Source of the DNA: an uncultured Bacteroidales bacterium
GTDB lineage: Bacteria; Bacteroidota; Bacteroidia; Bacteroidales; WCHB1-69
Assembly: GCA_946413585.1 (NCBI GenBank)
Contig: CAMKLG010000013.1
Span: 1-58,386 of the forward strand
Direction of reading: 5' to 3'
Length of the DNA stretch: 58,386 bases
Below the pieces are notes generated by a model. It did no database searches. It had not been told where the DNA came from and saw only the letters and a program-made list of their open reading frames with translations. The first letter of the stretch is position 1. Each line of letters starts with the position of its first letter. Positions 6,355 to 15,192 of the stretch are shown here, in pieces. The translations under genes and the position numbers were made by a program.

Positions 6355-7438
6355 ATGACAACATCCGACCAAATCAAAGCGGTTCAAACGAGGCTCAGTG
6401 AGCTAAGGAGGTATCTTTGACGTAGATGCCAAAGAACTGGAAATCAAACAGAAAGAAGAAATAACCCAACAGGACGGCTTTTGGGACGACCCGAAGGCTG
6501 CCGAGAAGTTGCTGAAGGAGATCAGCGGCATCAAGGCATGGGTGGCCGACTACTACAAGGCCGCCGAACTGAATGATGAGCTGCTGGTAGTCAGCGAGTT
6601 TCAGCAGTCGGGCGACGCCACCGAGGCGGAACTTGACGATGCCTACAACAAAACGATGGAGGCCGTGGAGAAGTTGGAGTTCAAGAACATGATGCGCGAC
6701 GAGGAGGACTCCTTCGACGCGATCCTGAACATCAACTCTGGCGCGGGCGGCACCGAAAGCTGCGACTGGGCCGAGATGCTCCTGCGTATGTATATGCGCT
6801 GGGCGGAACGCCACAACTTCTCCGTGAAACTCATTGACCGTCAGGAAGGTGACGTGGCCGGCATCAAGTCCGCCTCCATCGAAATCGAGGGCTCCTACGC
6901 TTACGGTTACCTCAAGAGCGAGAATGGAGTGCATCGTTTGGTGCGCATCTCCCCCTTCGATTCAGCGGCGCGGCGGCACACCTCCTTCGCCTCTGTCTTC
7001 GCCTATCCCGTCATCAACGACGACATCGAGATTGAGGTCAGTCCGGCGGACATCTCGTGGGACACCTACCGCAGCAGCGGTCCCGGCGGGCAGAACGTCA
7101 ACAAGGTGGAGACGGCCGTGCGCCTGCACCACCATCCCACGGGCATCATCATCGAGTGCCAGATCACGCGCTCGCAGTCGCAGAACCGGGAGAAGGCCAT
7201 GCAAATGCTGAAATCGCAGCTCTACCAGATCGAACTGGAAAAGAAACGGGAGAAGATCAATGAAATCGAGAGCTCCAAGAAGAGGATAGAGTGGGGGAGC
7301 CAGATCCGCAGCTACGTGATGCAGCCCTACAAGCTGGTGAAGGACCTGCGCACGCAGTACGAGGTCGGCAACGTGAATGCGGTCATGGACGGCGACCTCG
7401 ACGGCTTCATCAAGGCGTATCTGATGCAGTTCCATTGA
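6355..7438 (+). CDS. prfB: Peptide chain release factor 2, with programmed +1 frameshift
   Basis: Class I release factor that recognises UGA and UAA and triggers peptidyl-tRNA hydrolysis in the ribosome. Translation starts at ATG 6355 and runs 21 codons to CTT TGA C at 6415-6421; a +1 shift at CTT continues in the frame used from 6419 to the TGA at 7436-7438, giving 360 residues, the normal RF2 length. Visible motifs are the SPF anticodon-like tripeptide ([12 protein letters not shown]) and the catalytic GGQ ([14 protein letters not shown]). The frameshift site has the classical layout with an upstream AAGGAGG three bases before CTT. RF2 thus controls its own level by competing with the shift. 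Starting only in the second frame would lose the N-terminus. The gene ends with the double stop TGATAA. Confidence 0.97.
6405..6421 (+). promoter_or_regulatory. prfB programmed frameshift site
   Basis: AAGGAGG (6405-6411), TAT, then CTT TGA C (6415-6421). Same arrangement and spacing as the well-studied E. coli prfB site: a Shine-Dalgarno-like stimulator, a slippery CUU in the P site and a UGA followed by C in the A site. Confidence 0.95.
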
Positions 7439-7453
7439 TAATGCATAATTAAC

Positions 7454-8677
7454 ATGAAATCGTATTCCATATTTTGGACGGTGTTTTGCCTACTGTGTCC
7501 TGTCACACTGCTTGCTCAAATGGGCAACCGATATGCCAACCCTGTGTTTGAGAGCATCGTGACGACCTCTGGAATCCCTTTCAGCAGTGCCGCGAGGGTT
7601 GGTCAAACATCGCCCACCACTCTTTATCTCGATTTCTACGAACCTTCAGAAGACACGCTTGCTGTCCGTCCGTTAGTGATTGCTGTTTTCGGGGGTGCAT
7701 TCGTGACCGGCAGTCGAGATTGGAGTGACATGGTGGAGTACTGCTCTCGCTTTGCCAAACACGGTTACGTGGCAGCTTCTATTGACTACCGCCTGCTACC
7801 CCTAATGTCCATAAGCGCAAATTCTCTCATCCGGAGTGCCTACATGGCCGCGCAGGATGTGAATTCCGCCATTCGTTTTCTGAAAGCACATTGTGCCGAA
7901 TATCGTATTGACACAAACAACATCTTCCTGTTGGGCAACTCCGCCGGTTCCATTGCCATCCTAAACGAAATCTTCATGTCAAATGAGGAAAGGCCTTCGG
8001 AAACATACGTTTCGCCTGACTTGGGACCGATGAACAGTTCAGGGTATGATGACTACTCCGGCTTTTCATCCAAAGTGGCCGGAGCTGTGGCACAATGGGG
8101 AGGGGTGCTTGATGTTGAGGTCATAGACCTTGATGAATATGTCCCTCTTTGTATGATTCATGGCAATGAGGACAATGTGGTACCCTTCGATTCTGGCTTT
8201 TGCTTTTCCAATTTGCATTTGCCCTTTTTCCCGTATATGTACGGGTCACACGCTATCGCGAACCATCTTTCCGAACTCGGCATTGAAGACTACGAATTTC
8301 ACCCATTCGATGGAGAGGAACACTGTTTCTACATTTCGACGTACACCAATCTTATAGAGGATAAATTTGACACTTGTTTCCATATCGCCCGCGATTTTTT
8401 GTACAACCATTTGGACTCTCATTCGACAAGTGTTGTTTCACAGTATGTTGCAGACAATGTCAGGATACACCCTAATCCTGCTTCTGACATTCTGTTTGTA
8501 GATCTGAAAAGAGGTGAAAGGATAGCAAATATCGCATTGTTTGACATGCAAGGGCGAATCGTAAAGGAGAGCAAAGACTCCCCCATTTTCCTTGGTCAAT
8601 TACCTTCGGGCGTGTATGTCGCGCATGTGAATTATACGGACGGCAGAAAATACATCCAAAAAGTGGTCGTCAAATAG
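7454..8677 (+). CDS. Secreted alpha/beta-hydrolase (carboxylesterase-like) with type A T9SS sorting domain
   Basis: A 407-residue exported esterase or lipase-like enzyme. Residues 1-21 form a signal peptide. The oxyanion segment is VFGGAFVTGS, the nucleophile elbow is GNSAG with Ser163, an acid candidate lies in IHGNEDNVVPF and the catalytic His in GEEHCFY. The last ~70 residues are a Por-type (type A) sorting domain: IHPNPASD, then IALFDMQGRIV, LPSGVYVAHV and a basic VVVK end. This directs the protein across the outer membrane by T9SS. The substrate is unknown; the family includes feruloyl and acetyl-xylan esterases. It starts 15 bases after prfB on the same strand with no evident promoter, so it may be co-transcribed. 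Confidence 0.88.
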   Translation: MKSYSIFWTVFCLLCPVTLLAQMGNRYANPVFESIVTTSGIPFSSAARVGQTSPTTLYLDFYEPSEDTLAVRPLVIAVFGGAFVTGSRDWSDMVEYCSRFAKHGYVAASIDYRLLPLMSISANSLIRSAYMAAQDVNSAIRFLKAHCAEYRIDTNNIFLLGNSAGSIAILNEIFMSNEERPSETYVSPDLGPMNSSGYDDYSGFSSKVAGAVAQWGGVLDVEVIDLDEYVPLCMIHGNEDNVVPFDSGFCFSNLHLPFFPYMYGSHAIANHLSELGIEDYEFHPFDGEEHCFYISTYTNLIEDKFDTCFHIARDFLYNHLDSHSTSVVSQYVADNVRIHPNPASDILFVDLKRGERIANIALFDMQGRIVKESKDSPIFLGQLPSGVYVAHVNYTDGRKYIQKVVVK

Positions 8678-8979
8678 TGCTTGTCCGCCACAGTGCATTC
8701 TCAAATTTCCTTTTGCTGCCATATCGTTGCAACCACATCATTTCTGTTTAACGGATCTCACAGAGTCAGAAAATGTGGCGTGACATGGGTGAAAATCGGT
8801 AGCGCCCTAAGAAAGAAATAAAAGGGGAAAAGTTTTTTTTTGAAATCATCGTGTCAAAAAAAAATAAATATTTTTTTATTTTTGCTGCGTTGTTTTCGCT
8901 TTTGTTGTTTAGCGGACTTCGCAGTATGGCCGGGGACAATGTTAGGAATGTCTAATATAGAAGTCCCCTTTAAAACACA
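8678..8979 (+). other. Intergenic region ahead of the symporter gene
   Basis: No gene is supported in these 302 bases. The right half is strongly A/T-rich with long T and A runs around 8830-8880 and ends in a promoter box at 8877-8884. The leader of about 90 bases before 8980 carries no hairpin that I could recognise. Confidence 0.5.
8877..8884 (+). promoter_or_regulatory. -7 box of the sodium symporter gene
   Basis: TATTTTTG followed by CTGCG, 95 bases upstream of ATG 8980. Confidence 0.6.
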
Positions 8980-10323
8980 ATGGGTAAAGAGCAAAGAGGT
9001 TTTTCCTCAAGTTTAGGCGCAATTATGGCGGCGGCGGGCGGAGCCATCGGATTAGGAAACATTTGGCGTTATCCCTATATGCTGGGAGAGAACGGCGGTG
9101 GGGCGTTCCTGCTCGCCAACATGTTTTTCGTCCTGGCTTTCGGCATCCCGCTGATCATGTCGGAATTCGTGATCGGCCGTCGTTCCCAAAGCAACGTGGT
9201 CGGCGCTTACAGAAAGTTGGGGAAAAAGAAAGGTTGGACCATCATCGGCTATTTCAGTCTCATTTCCGCTCTACTCATCTATGCATTCTACAGTGTGGTG
9301 TCCGGTTGGACGCTCAACTATATCGTGTTGGCCTGCACCAACAAACTCTCAGGATTGAGTCCCGAGCAGGTGACGGAGACGTTCACCACCTTTACAACCG
9401 GCACTTTCTGGCCTGTTTTCTATCAGCTTTTATTCTTGATAATGACTGCTTTGGTGATTACTTTCGGGGTGCAGAAAGGCATTGAGAAGGTCTCCAAGGT
9501 ATTGATGCCCATGTTGTTCCTGCTGTTGTTGTTTATGTGCATCCGTTCGCTCACCTTGCCTGCGGCGAAACAGGGTTTGCATTTCATCTTCCATCCGGAT
9601 TTCAGCAAATTGAAGATGAGTGGTGTATTGGACGCATTGGGTCAGTCGTTTTTCTCGCTCAGTATCGGCGTCGGCGCGATGGTGACTTACGGTTCCTACA
9701 CGAGCAAGGAAGACTCGATCTTCAAAACGAGTACCTGGATTGCCGTGTGCGACCTCTTGGTGGCGGTGGCGGCCGGTGTGGTCATCTTCCCGGCGGTCTT
9801 CTCCTTCGGCATGGATCCCGCCAGTGGACCGGAGCTGGTCTATGTGGTGCTGCCCAACGTCTTCAACAGTATGCCGGCGGGCACACTTTTCGCGGTCATC
9901 TTCTTTGTTCTGCTGAGCATTGCCGCCCTCACCTCCACCATCTCTTTGCAGGAGATTCTCGTGGCATACACCGTGGAGGAACGTCAATGGAATCGTCGTA
10001 AAAGTTCGATAATCAGTATGTTGGTCATCTTCGCGGTAGGCATCTTCTGCACCCTCTCGTTTGGCCCGTTGAGCAACTTCAAGATTTTCGGTTTCACCAT
10101 CTTCGACCTTTTCGACCACGTCACAGCGTCTTATTTGTTGCCTATCGGCACCCTCGCCATGACCATCTTCCTCGGCTGGTTCTACCCGAAGGCAGAAGTG
10201 AAGGACGAAATCACCAACGGCGGCGCGCTGAAGGGCAATCTGTTCGAGCTCTACTACTTCATCCTGCGTTACGCGGCCCCCATCGCGCTGGTGATCATCA
10301 TCGTGTCTGGAATTGTGGAATAA
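8980..10323 (+). CDS. Sodium-dependent transporter, NSS/SNF family
   Basis: A 447-residue inner-membrane symporter of the neurotransmitter:sodium symporter family (LeuT/MhsT type), which imports amino acids or related compounds with Na+. The N-terminus has the family signature: GAIMAAAGGAIGLGNIWRYP with the unwound TM1 glycines, then GENGGGAFLL. About eleven or twelve hydrophobic segments follow, including SFFSLSIGVGAMVTYGSYT in the TM6 region. Bacterial members of about 440-450 residues often have 11 segments rather than 12. The substrate cannot be read from the sequence. It has its own promoter and ends just before multi-hairpin element copy B, whose long stem may serve as a terminator. Confidence 0.93.
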   Translation: MGKEQRGFSSSLGAIMAAAGGAIGLGNIWRYPYMLGENGGGAFLLANMFFVLAFGIPLIMSEFVIGRRSQSNVVGAYRKLGKKKGWTIIGYFSLISALLIYAFYSVVSGWTLNYIVLACTNKLSGLSPEQVTETFTTFTTGTFWPVFYQLLFLIMTALVITFGVQKGIEKVSKVLMPMLFLLLLFMCIRSLTLPAAKQGLHFIFHPDFSKLKMSGVLDALGQSFFSLSIGVGAMVTYGSYTSKEDSIFKTSTWIAVCDLLVAVAAGVVIFPAVFSFGMDPASGPELVYVVLPNVFNSMPAGTLFAVIFFVLLSIAALTSTISLQEILVAYTVEERQWNRRKSSIISMLVIFAVGIFCTLSFGPLSNFKIFGFTIFDLFDHVTASYLLPIGTLAMTIFLGWFYPKAEVKDEITNGGALKGNLFELYYFILRYAAPIALVIIIVSGIVE

Positions 10324-10327
10324 TACC

Positions 10328-10411
10328 AGACCTCTTCCTTAAGCAGCCTCGAAGAGGCAACACGCACGCAGTGCAAGTAACCCCACACAAGCGTAGCGCA
10401 GTGTGGGGTTA
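10328..10411 (+). repeat. Multi-hairpin dispersed element, copy B
   Basis: Head CTTCCTTAAGCAGCC, stem-loop 1 GCCTC-gaa-GAGGC, stem-loop 2 GCAC-gca-GTGC, stem-loop 3 with arms AACCCCACAC (10379-10388) and GTGTGGGGTT (10401-10410) around AAGCGTAGCGCA. It fills the convergent gap between the symporter and the DNA-repair gene and overlaps the stop codon of the latter. Confidence 0.85.
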
Positions 10412-11197
10412 TTTCTGCTTCTCGGTCAGATATTTCCAATACCTTCTCGGCATGTCCTGCAGCTGTTTCCGGGGGTTCATTCGCTCCTTGATGCAGATGG
10501 CCTTGAAATAGGTGCGCCACAGATCTTGCAGAAGTTGGTCGTCGTCGCTCAGCACTTCGTCGTTCAGATGGCCGTTGGCGAGGTTGAACGTCACGGAAGA
10601 CTCGTCGGCGAAGGTGATGTGAACCGGCGCAGAGGCACCGTCGTAGTAGAACCCGTAATGGCGCTTGGCATCGTAGATGAGCCACGGCTGGTCGTTGAAC
10701 CGGTCCGCGAAATGGTCGGTGATGATCGGCAGCACGTTGTGGTCGGGCGAGATGACGGCGAGATAAGTACCGTCCTTGGCTTTCTGGAAACGGATGAACT
10801 GCTTCATGCGCTGTCCCTCGTGCAGCACCTTGCGGGCGATGTTGGTCACGGAAAGCACGTCGGGGTCGGCGAAGTTGTGTTCTATCCCCGGCGCCCCCTC
10901 AGACTGGCGGAACACTTTGCAGATATAGCGGAACAGCGGGTTGTGAAGCTCCGGAAGCTCGGACAGCCAGCTGACGGCAAGCATCTTCACAGCGTTTTTC
11001 GGCAACCGTTTCTCCAATCCTTTCCACACGCGCCCCGCCTTTTCCTCATCGGTGGGGACAGCATACAGTCGCTCGCAGAACAGCGGCACCGGGTCGCCCT
11101 CTGACAACAACACCTCTGGCTGTTCGTGCAGTGCGAACGCCTCGAAAACTGCCGTGAGGAGGCCGTTGATTGTGCCGTCGAAAGAATATATCGTCAT
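10409..11197 (-). CDS. Putative DNA repair protein, TIGR03915 (DUF4130) family
   Basis: A 262-residue protein matching the family annotated as putative DNA repair protein TIGR03915. The start MTIYSFDGTINGLLTAVFEA and the later RMKQFIRFQKAKDGTYLAVI, HFADRF and KHYGFYYDG are characteristic. It normally forms a conserved pair with a radical SAM protein (TIGR03916), present here at 12462-13751; the chemistry of the pair is not established. The start at 11197 is chosen because a -7 box lies about ten bases upstream. The TAA stop (10409-10411) is made of bases belonging to the right arm of repeat copy B. Confidence 0.85.
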   Translation of the reverse strand: MTIYSFDGTINGLLTAVFEAFALHEQPEVLLSEGDPVPLFCERLYAVPTDEEKAGRVWKGLEKRLPKNAVKMLAVSWLSELPELHNPLFRYICKVFRQSEGAPGIEHNFADPDVLSVTNIARKVLHEGQRMKQFIRFQKAKDGTYLAVISPDHNVLPIITDHFADRFNDQPWLIYDAKRHYGFYYDGASAPVHITFADESSVTFNLANGHLNDEVLSDDDQLLQDLWRTYFKAICIKERMNPRKQLQDMPRRYWKYLTEKQK

Positions 11198-11207
11198 AAT
11201 TTGGTCG

Positions 11208-11215
11208 CAAAAATA
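11208..11215 (-). promoter_or_regulatory. -7 box of the TIGR03915 gene
   Basis: TATTTTTG on the minus strand, 10 bases before the ATG at 11197, implying a very short leader. Confidence 0.6.
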
Positions 11216-11259
11216 CAAAATAATCTGTTTTTTCTCTTGACAAATCCTGTTTTTTGTTG

Positions 11260-11267
11260 TATATTTG
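11260..11267 (+). promoter_or_regulatory. -7 box of the ORF6N gene, with -33 TTG
   Basis: TATATTTG at 11260-11267 with a TTG at 11237-11239, 20 bases upstream, matching the two-part Bacteroidota promoter. ATG 11290 follows. Confidence 0.7.
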
Positions 11268-11289
11268 CATTTTAGAAACTTTGAAAACG

Positions 11290-12222
11290 ATGAATCAGGA
11301 AATACAACAATATCAGTCAGATACGATTGCGATTACACCCCAACAGGTCGTTTCTATTCGCGATAGGATTTTTATTATTCGTAACATCCCCGTTATGTTG
11401 GACAGGGATTTGGCGAACTTGTACTCGGTGGACACACGTCGAATAAATGAGCAAGCACGGAGGAACATTGAGCGATTTCCTGCGAGGTTTCGCTTTCAAC
11501 TCGCTGATTTTGAGACAAAAGAACTGGTCGCAAAATGCGACAGGTTAACATCATTGAAACATTCCTCCGTAAATCCCTACGCATATACAGAGCAAGGTGT
11601 TGCCATGCTTGCCACCGTTTTGAAAAGCGATATTGCGGTCAAGGTAAGTATTGGCATCATGGATGCATTCGTGGAGATGCGTAGAATATTGTCCGTAAAC
11701 CAAGATCTGATATTTCGGTTAAATACAGTTGAGCAACATCAGATAAAGGCGGATCAAAAAATAGAACAGTTGTTTCAGTTTATTGAGAACCAAAATGTTC
11801 AACCTAAGCAGGGCATTTTCTTCAATGGACAGATTTTCGATGCGTACCAGTTTGTCTCGGAACTGATTCGCAGTGCGAGAACCTCCATTGTGCTGGTGGA
11901 CAACTATGCAGACGACAGTGTGCTGACGCAGCTGACTAAACGGGAGGATGGAGTTTCCGCAATCGTCTGCGTGAGCCGCCTCACGGAGGCTTTCCGATTG
12001 GATGTGGAACGGCACAACCGCCAATATCCGCCCATAAATGTGCGCGAAGTCCTCGCCGTCCACGACCGCTTCCTACTGCTTGACGGCACACGTCTCTACA
12101 CGTTTGGTACCTCGTTCAAAGACTTGGGCAAGAAGCTGTTCTGTTTCTCCTTGATGGAGAGCGAGGCGGTAGTGGCGGCGGTGAAGGGGATGGTGGAATC
12201 TCCTACGGATTTCACGGAATGA
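11290..12222 (+). CDS. ORF6N domain-containing DNA-binding protein
   Basis: A 310-residue protein with an N-terminal ORF6N domain (KilA-N-associated, common in phages and mobile elements): VVSIRDRIFIIRNIPVMLDR, then DLANLYSVDTRRINEQARRN, FPARFRFQL and YAYTEQGVAMLATVLKSDIA. A coiled segment follows (VEQHQIKADQKIEQLFQFIE). The C-terminal half (GQIFDAYQFVSELIRSARTS, then VLVDNYAD and HDRFLLLDG) resembles a phospholipase-D-like domain, though a full HxK motif pair is not evident. The promoter at 11260 favours ATG 11290 over an earlier in-frame start. It lies in opposite orientation between two genes that normally form a pair, suggesting insertion. Confidence 0.85.
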   Translation: MNQEIQQYQSDTIAITPQQVVSIRDRIFIIRNIPVMLDRDLANLYSVDTRRINEQARRNIERFPARFRFQLADFETKELVAKCDRLTSLKHSSVNPYAYTEQGVAMLATVLKSDIAVKVSIGIMDAFVEMRRILSVNQDLIFRLNTVEQHQIKADQKIEQLFQFIENQNVQPKQGIFFNGQIFDAYQFVSELIRSARTSIVLVDNYADDSVLTQLTKREDGVSAIVCVSRLTEAFRLDVERHNRQYPPINVREVLAVHDRFLLLDGTRLYTFGTSFKDLGKKLFCFSLMESEAVVAAVKGMVESPTDFTE

Positions 12223-12416
12223 CGCAACAATAGACACAATTCGCTTTTTCCTATTCTATGGCGTGCATAACGGAACTACGCGGTTCTCTCATAAACCAAT
12301 TTTCTATCTTGTTCTACACTTTTTCGGGCAAAAGGGGCCAACGACCGCTCTGTCACCAAATCCACATTCCGGCCTAAAAGTTCCCCGAATACACGCCGAC
12401 AAATTGAAATTGTCCT

Positions 12417-12444
12417 GTAGAGACGTTGCGCGCATCGCCTCTAC
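12417..12444. repeat. 28-bp imperfect palindrome with GTAG...CTAC ends
   Basis: GTAGAGACGTTGCG / CGCATCGCCTCTAC: 12 of 14 positions pair. It has the same length and ends as the perfect palindrome at 15137-15164. The rest of the 239-bp gap (12223-12461) shows nothing recognisable. Confidence 0.6.
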
Positions 12445-12461
12445 TCTTTCCATATCTGACA

Positions 12462-13751
12462 TCACTCGCCAAACTCCAACGACAACTGCTTCTCCGCGGC
12501 GGCGAGTTTCTGCTCGGCCTTGGAGACTAGCAGCGGGCGCAGCCGTTCGGGAGTCAGTTCGTTGATGCCGAGGAGGGGCTGCAGGTTGGAGGCGCCGAGC
12601 TCGTGGCAGGTGATGAAGTACTTCGCCTTCTTCATCACCACCCCCATCTTCTTGAGATCGAAGGTGGTTAACCGGTTGAAACGGCGGGAGTTGACGATGA
12701 GCCACGCCGACTTGGCACCGAGTCCCGGCACTCGCAACAGCATTTCGTAGTCTGCCATGTTGATATCGACGGGGAAGGCTTCAGGATGCCGCAACGCCCA
12801 TGCCAGCTTCGGGTCAATTTCCAAGTCGAGGTTCGGGTGCAGGTCATCGACAAGCTCTTCCACCTTGAAATGGTAGAAGCGCAGCAGCCAGTCGGCCTGG
12901 TAGAGGCGGTTTTCGCGTACGAGTGGCGGCTGCTTGAGTACCGGCAGACGCGAGTCGAACGTGTTGACGCTCACGTAGCCCGAGTAATAGACGCGGCGCA
13001 TGGAGGGCTGGCCGTAGAGCATCGACGACATGGAGAGGATGTCGCGGTCGGTCTCTTTGGTGGCCCCGACAATCATCTGGGTGGATTGTCCGGCGGGAAC
13101 GAAGCGGGGCGCGTGGCGGTAGTGTTTGCGGTCTTCCTTGTTTTCGAGCACACCCTGCTGGATGAGCTGCATCGGCTGAAAGACGCTCTGATGGTCTTTC
13201 TCGGGGGCCAACAGCTTCAGCGACTCCTCCTTGGGGATCTCGATGTTCACACTCATGCGGTCGGCATAGCGGCCCGCCTCGTTAAGCAGCTCCTGCGACG
13301 CGCCAGGAATGGCCTTCAGGTGAATGTAGCCGTTGAAACGGTGGATGAGCCGCAAGTCGCGGACAATGGCGGTGAGCCGTTCCATCGTGTAGTCGGGATT
13401 GCGCACCACCCCGCTCGACAGGAAGAGCCCCTCGATGTAGTTGCGGCGGTAGAATTCCATCGTGATGGCCTCAATCTCCGACACGGAGAGAGTGGCGCGC
13501 TTCACATCGTTGGAGCGGCGGTTGACACAGTAGGCGCAGTCGAACATGCAGTGGTTGGTGAGCATGATTTTCAGCAGCGAGATGCAACGCCCGTCGTCGG
13601 CGAAGGAGTGGCAGATGCCGTAACCGCCCACGGTGTTGCCCACCATACCCTTCTTGCCGCGCCGCACGGTGCCCGACGACGAGCACGACACATCGTACTT
13701 CGCCGCTTCCGTCAGAATGCGCAATTTCTCCAATGTCCTTTCCGTCAACAT
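12462..13751 (-). CDS. Putative DNA modification/repair radical SAM protein, TIGR03916 family
   Basis: A 429-residue radical SAM enzyme. The [4Fe-4S]-AdoMet motif CxxxCxxC is CMFDCAYC near residue 69, preceded by CHSFADDGRCISLLKIMLTN, a family hallmark. The C-terminal region holds a helix-hairpin-helix DNA-binding segment (RVPGLGAKSAWLIV). It partners with TIGR03915 (10409-11197), on the same strand but now about 1.26 kb downstream. The pair is widespread in Bacteroidota and Firmicutes; the substrate is unknown, and a DNA lesion is the usual guess. It is divergent from ribBA. Confidence 0.9.
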   Translation of the reverse strand: MLTERTLEKLRILTEAAKYDVSCSSSGTVRRGKKGMVGNTVGGYGICHSFADDGRCISLLKIMLTNHCMFDCAYCVNRRSNDVKRATLSVSEIEAITMEFYRRNYIEGLFLSSGVVRNPDYTMERLTAIVRDLRLIHRFNGYIHLKAIPGASQELLNEAGRYADRMSVNIEIPKEESLKLLAPEKDHQSVFQPMQLIQQGVLENKEDRKHYRHAPRFVPAGQSTQMIVGATKETDRDILSMSSMLYGQPSMRRVYYSGYVSVNTFDSRLPVLKQPPLVRENRLYQADWLLRFYHFKVEELVDDLHPNLDLEIDPKLAWALRHPEAFPVDINMADYEMLLRVPGLGAKSAWLIVNSRRFNRLTTFDLKKMGVVMKKAKYFITCHELGASNLQPLLGINELTPERLRPLLVSKAEQKLAAAEKQLSLEFGE

Positions 13752-13791
13752 ACGCTGAATGGAATTTTATATATTACTGTTTGTCAATAAT

Positions 13792-13826
13792 TTGGCTGTT
13801 GGCTTTTGGCTGCTAACTTTTGGCCG
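13792..13826. repeat. GCTGTTG-type 7-bp periodic repeat, copy 1
   Basis: ttggctgttggcttttggct followed by gctaacttttggcc. Related tracts lie at 23543-23570, 48192-48250 and 52113-52172. It sits in the divergent gap between the radical SAM gene and ribBA. Confidence 0.7.
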
Positions 13827-13871
13827 TAAAACATTGGCAAATGTATAATATTTATGGTTGCAAAAAAATCG

Positions 13872-13879
13872 TATCTTTG
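13872..13879 (+). promoter_or_regulatory. -7 box of ribBA
   Basis: TATCTTTG followed by CAAAT, 28 bases before ATG 13908. I saw no FMN riboswitch between it and the start. Confidence 0.7.
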
Positions 13880-13907
13880 CAAATTTCTGAAAATAGCGAT
13901 ATTAGAT

Positions 13908-15125
13908 ATGCAAGAGTCTAAGTTACAGTCAATTGAACAGGCCATTGAAGATTTGAAGGCCGGAAAATTCGTCATCCTGGTGGATGATGAGGAACGCGAA
14001 AACGAAGGTGATTTCATCATCGCCGCCCAACATATTGACGCCGACAAGGTGAACTTCATGCTTTCCCGCGGTCGCGGGGTGCTCTGTGTACCCATGACTT
14101 CCGAACGCTGCCGCGAGCTCGACCTCGAAATGCAGGTCTCCAACAACACCTCTATCCACGAGACTCCCTTCACCGTCACGGTTGACCTTCTCGGTCACGG
14201 TTGCACCACGGGTGTCTCCATGCACGACCGTGCGGCTTCCATCAACGCGCTGGCCGACAAGTCGATGAAGGCTACCGACTTCGGTCGTCCGGGACACGTG
14301 AACCCCTTGCGTGCCCGCGACGGCGGCGTGCTCGTCCGCGCTGGTCACACTGAGGGCACTGTCGATCTGCTGAAGCTCGCCGGCCTCGAACCGGTGGGTG
14401 CCCTCATCGAGATCATCAACCCTGACGGTACCATGGCCCGTCTTCCGCAGCTTTTGCAAGTGGCGGAAGAGTACGGCATCACCATCACCAGCATCGAAAA
14501 ACTGATTGCCTATCGTTTGGAGAAAGAATGCCTCATCCGTAGAGAGCAGGAGGTAAACCTTCCCACGCAATGGGGTGATTTCAAGCTCATTGCCTACACG
14601 CAACTCAACAACGGCGCCACCCACCTCGCACTCAAGAAGGGCGACTGGGAGAAGGACGAGCCCGTGATGGTGCGCGTGCACTCTTCCTGCGCCACCGGCG
14701 ACATCTTCGGCTCCTGCAAGTGCGACTGCGGCGAACAGCTGCACCGCGCCATGGAGATGGTCGATAAGGAGGGCAAAGGCCTGGTGCTCTACATGAGTCA
14801 GGAAGGCCGTGGCATCGGGCTCATCAACAAGCTGAGAGCCTATCATTTACAGGAACTGGGCCGCGACACCGTGGAAGCGAATCTCGAACTCGGTTTCAAA
14901 GCCGACGAGCGCGACTACGGCGTGGGAGCGCAAATCCTCCGCGACCTCAACGCCACCAATGTCCGTCTAATCACCAACAACCCCGCAAAACGCGTCGGCC
15001 TCTCCGCCCACGGCATCCAAATCGCTGAAACCCTTCCGATTATCATAAAACCCAATAAAATCAACGAGAATTATCTGAAGACCAAACAGGCGAAAATGGG
15101 ACACGATTTGCATTTCGACATTTAA
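13908..15125 (+). CDS. ribBA: Bifunctional 3,4-dihydroxy-2-butanone-4-phosphate synthase / GTP cyclohydrolase II
   Basis: A 405-residue bifunctional riboflavin enzyme. The N-terminal RibB domain (about 1-205) converts ribulose 5-phosphate to 3,4-dihydroxy-2-butanone 4-phosphate; it carries [12 protein letters not shown] and HTEGTVDL. The C-terminal RibA domain (about 210-400) opens GTP to the pyrimidine precursor; it has zinc-binding Cys residues in [10 protein letters not shown] and the motif SQEGRGIGL. Both domains look complete. The start at 13908 is chosen because the -7 box lies 28 bases upstream. No other riboflavin gene lies in the window. The gap to lepA holds a perfect palindrome. 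Confidence 0.96.
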   Translation: MQESKLQSIEQAIEDLKAGKFVILVDDEERENEGDFIIAAQHIDADKVNFMLSRGRGVLCVPMTSERCRELDLEMQVSNNTSIHETPFTVTVDLLGHGCTTGVSMHDRAASINALADKSMKATDFGRPGHVNPLRARDGGVLVRAGHTEGTVDLLKLAGLEPVGALIEIINPDGTMARLPQLLQVAEEYGITITSIEKLIAYRLEKECLIRREQEVNLPTQWGDFKLIAYTQLNNGATHLALKKGDWEKDEPVMVRVHSSCATGDIFGSCKCDCGEQLHRAMEMVDKEGKGLVLYMSQEGRGIGLINKLRAYHLQELGRDTVEANLELGFKADERDYGVGAQILRDLNATNVRLITNNPAKRVGLSAHGIQIAETLPIIIKPNKINENYLKTKQAKMGHDLHFDI

Positions 15126-15136
15126 CCAATATGACC

Positions 15137-15164
15137 GTAGGGGCGAATAATTATTCGCCCCTAC
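15137..15164. repeat. Perfect 28-bp palindrome between ribBA and lepA
   Basis: GTAGGGGCGAATAA followed by its exact reverse complement TTATTCGCCCCTAC, with no loop. As RNA it would need to open a small loop; it could act as a terminator or as a dispersed cruciform-type repeat. It has the same GTAG...CTAC ends as 12417-12444. Confidence 0.85.
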
Positions 15165-15192
15165 CCTCCCCATAACCCTCTAACCTTAATCA

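Noticed and set aside
6418-6420. In-frame TGA near the start of prfB as a sign of a pseudogene or sequencing error
   Set aside because: It is the classical programmed frameshift with all signals in place and the product has normal length.
12263-12565. A 100-codon plus-strand frame after the ORF6N gene
   Set aside because: It overlaps the end of the radical SAM gene in antisense and has no coding features.
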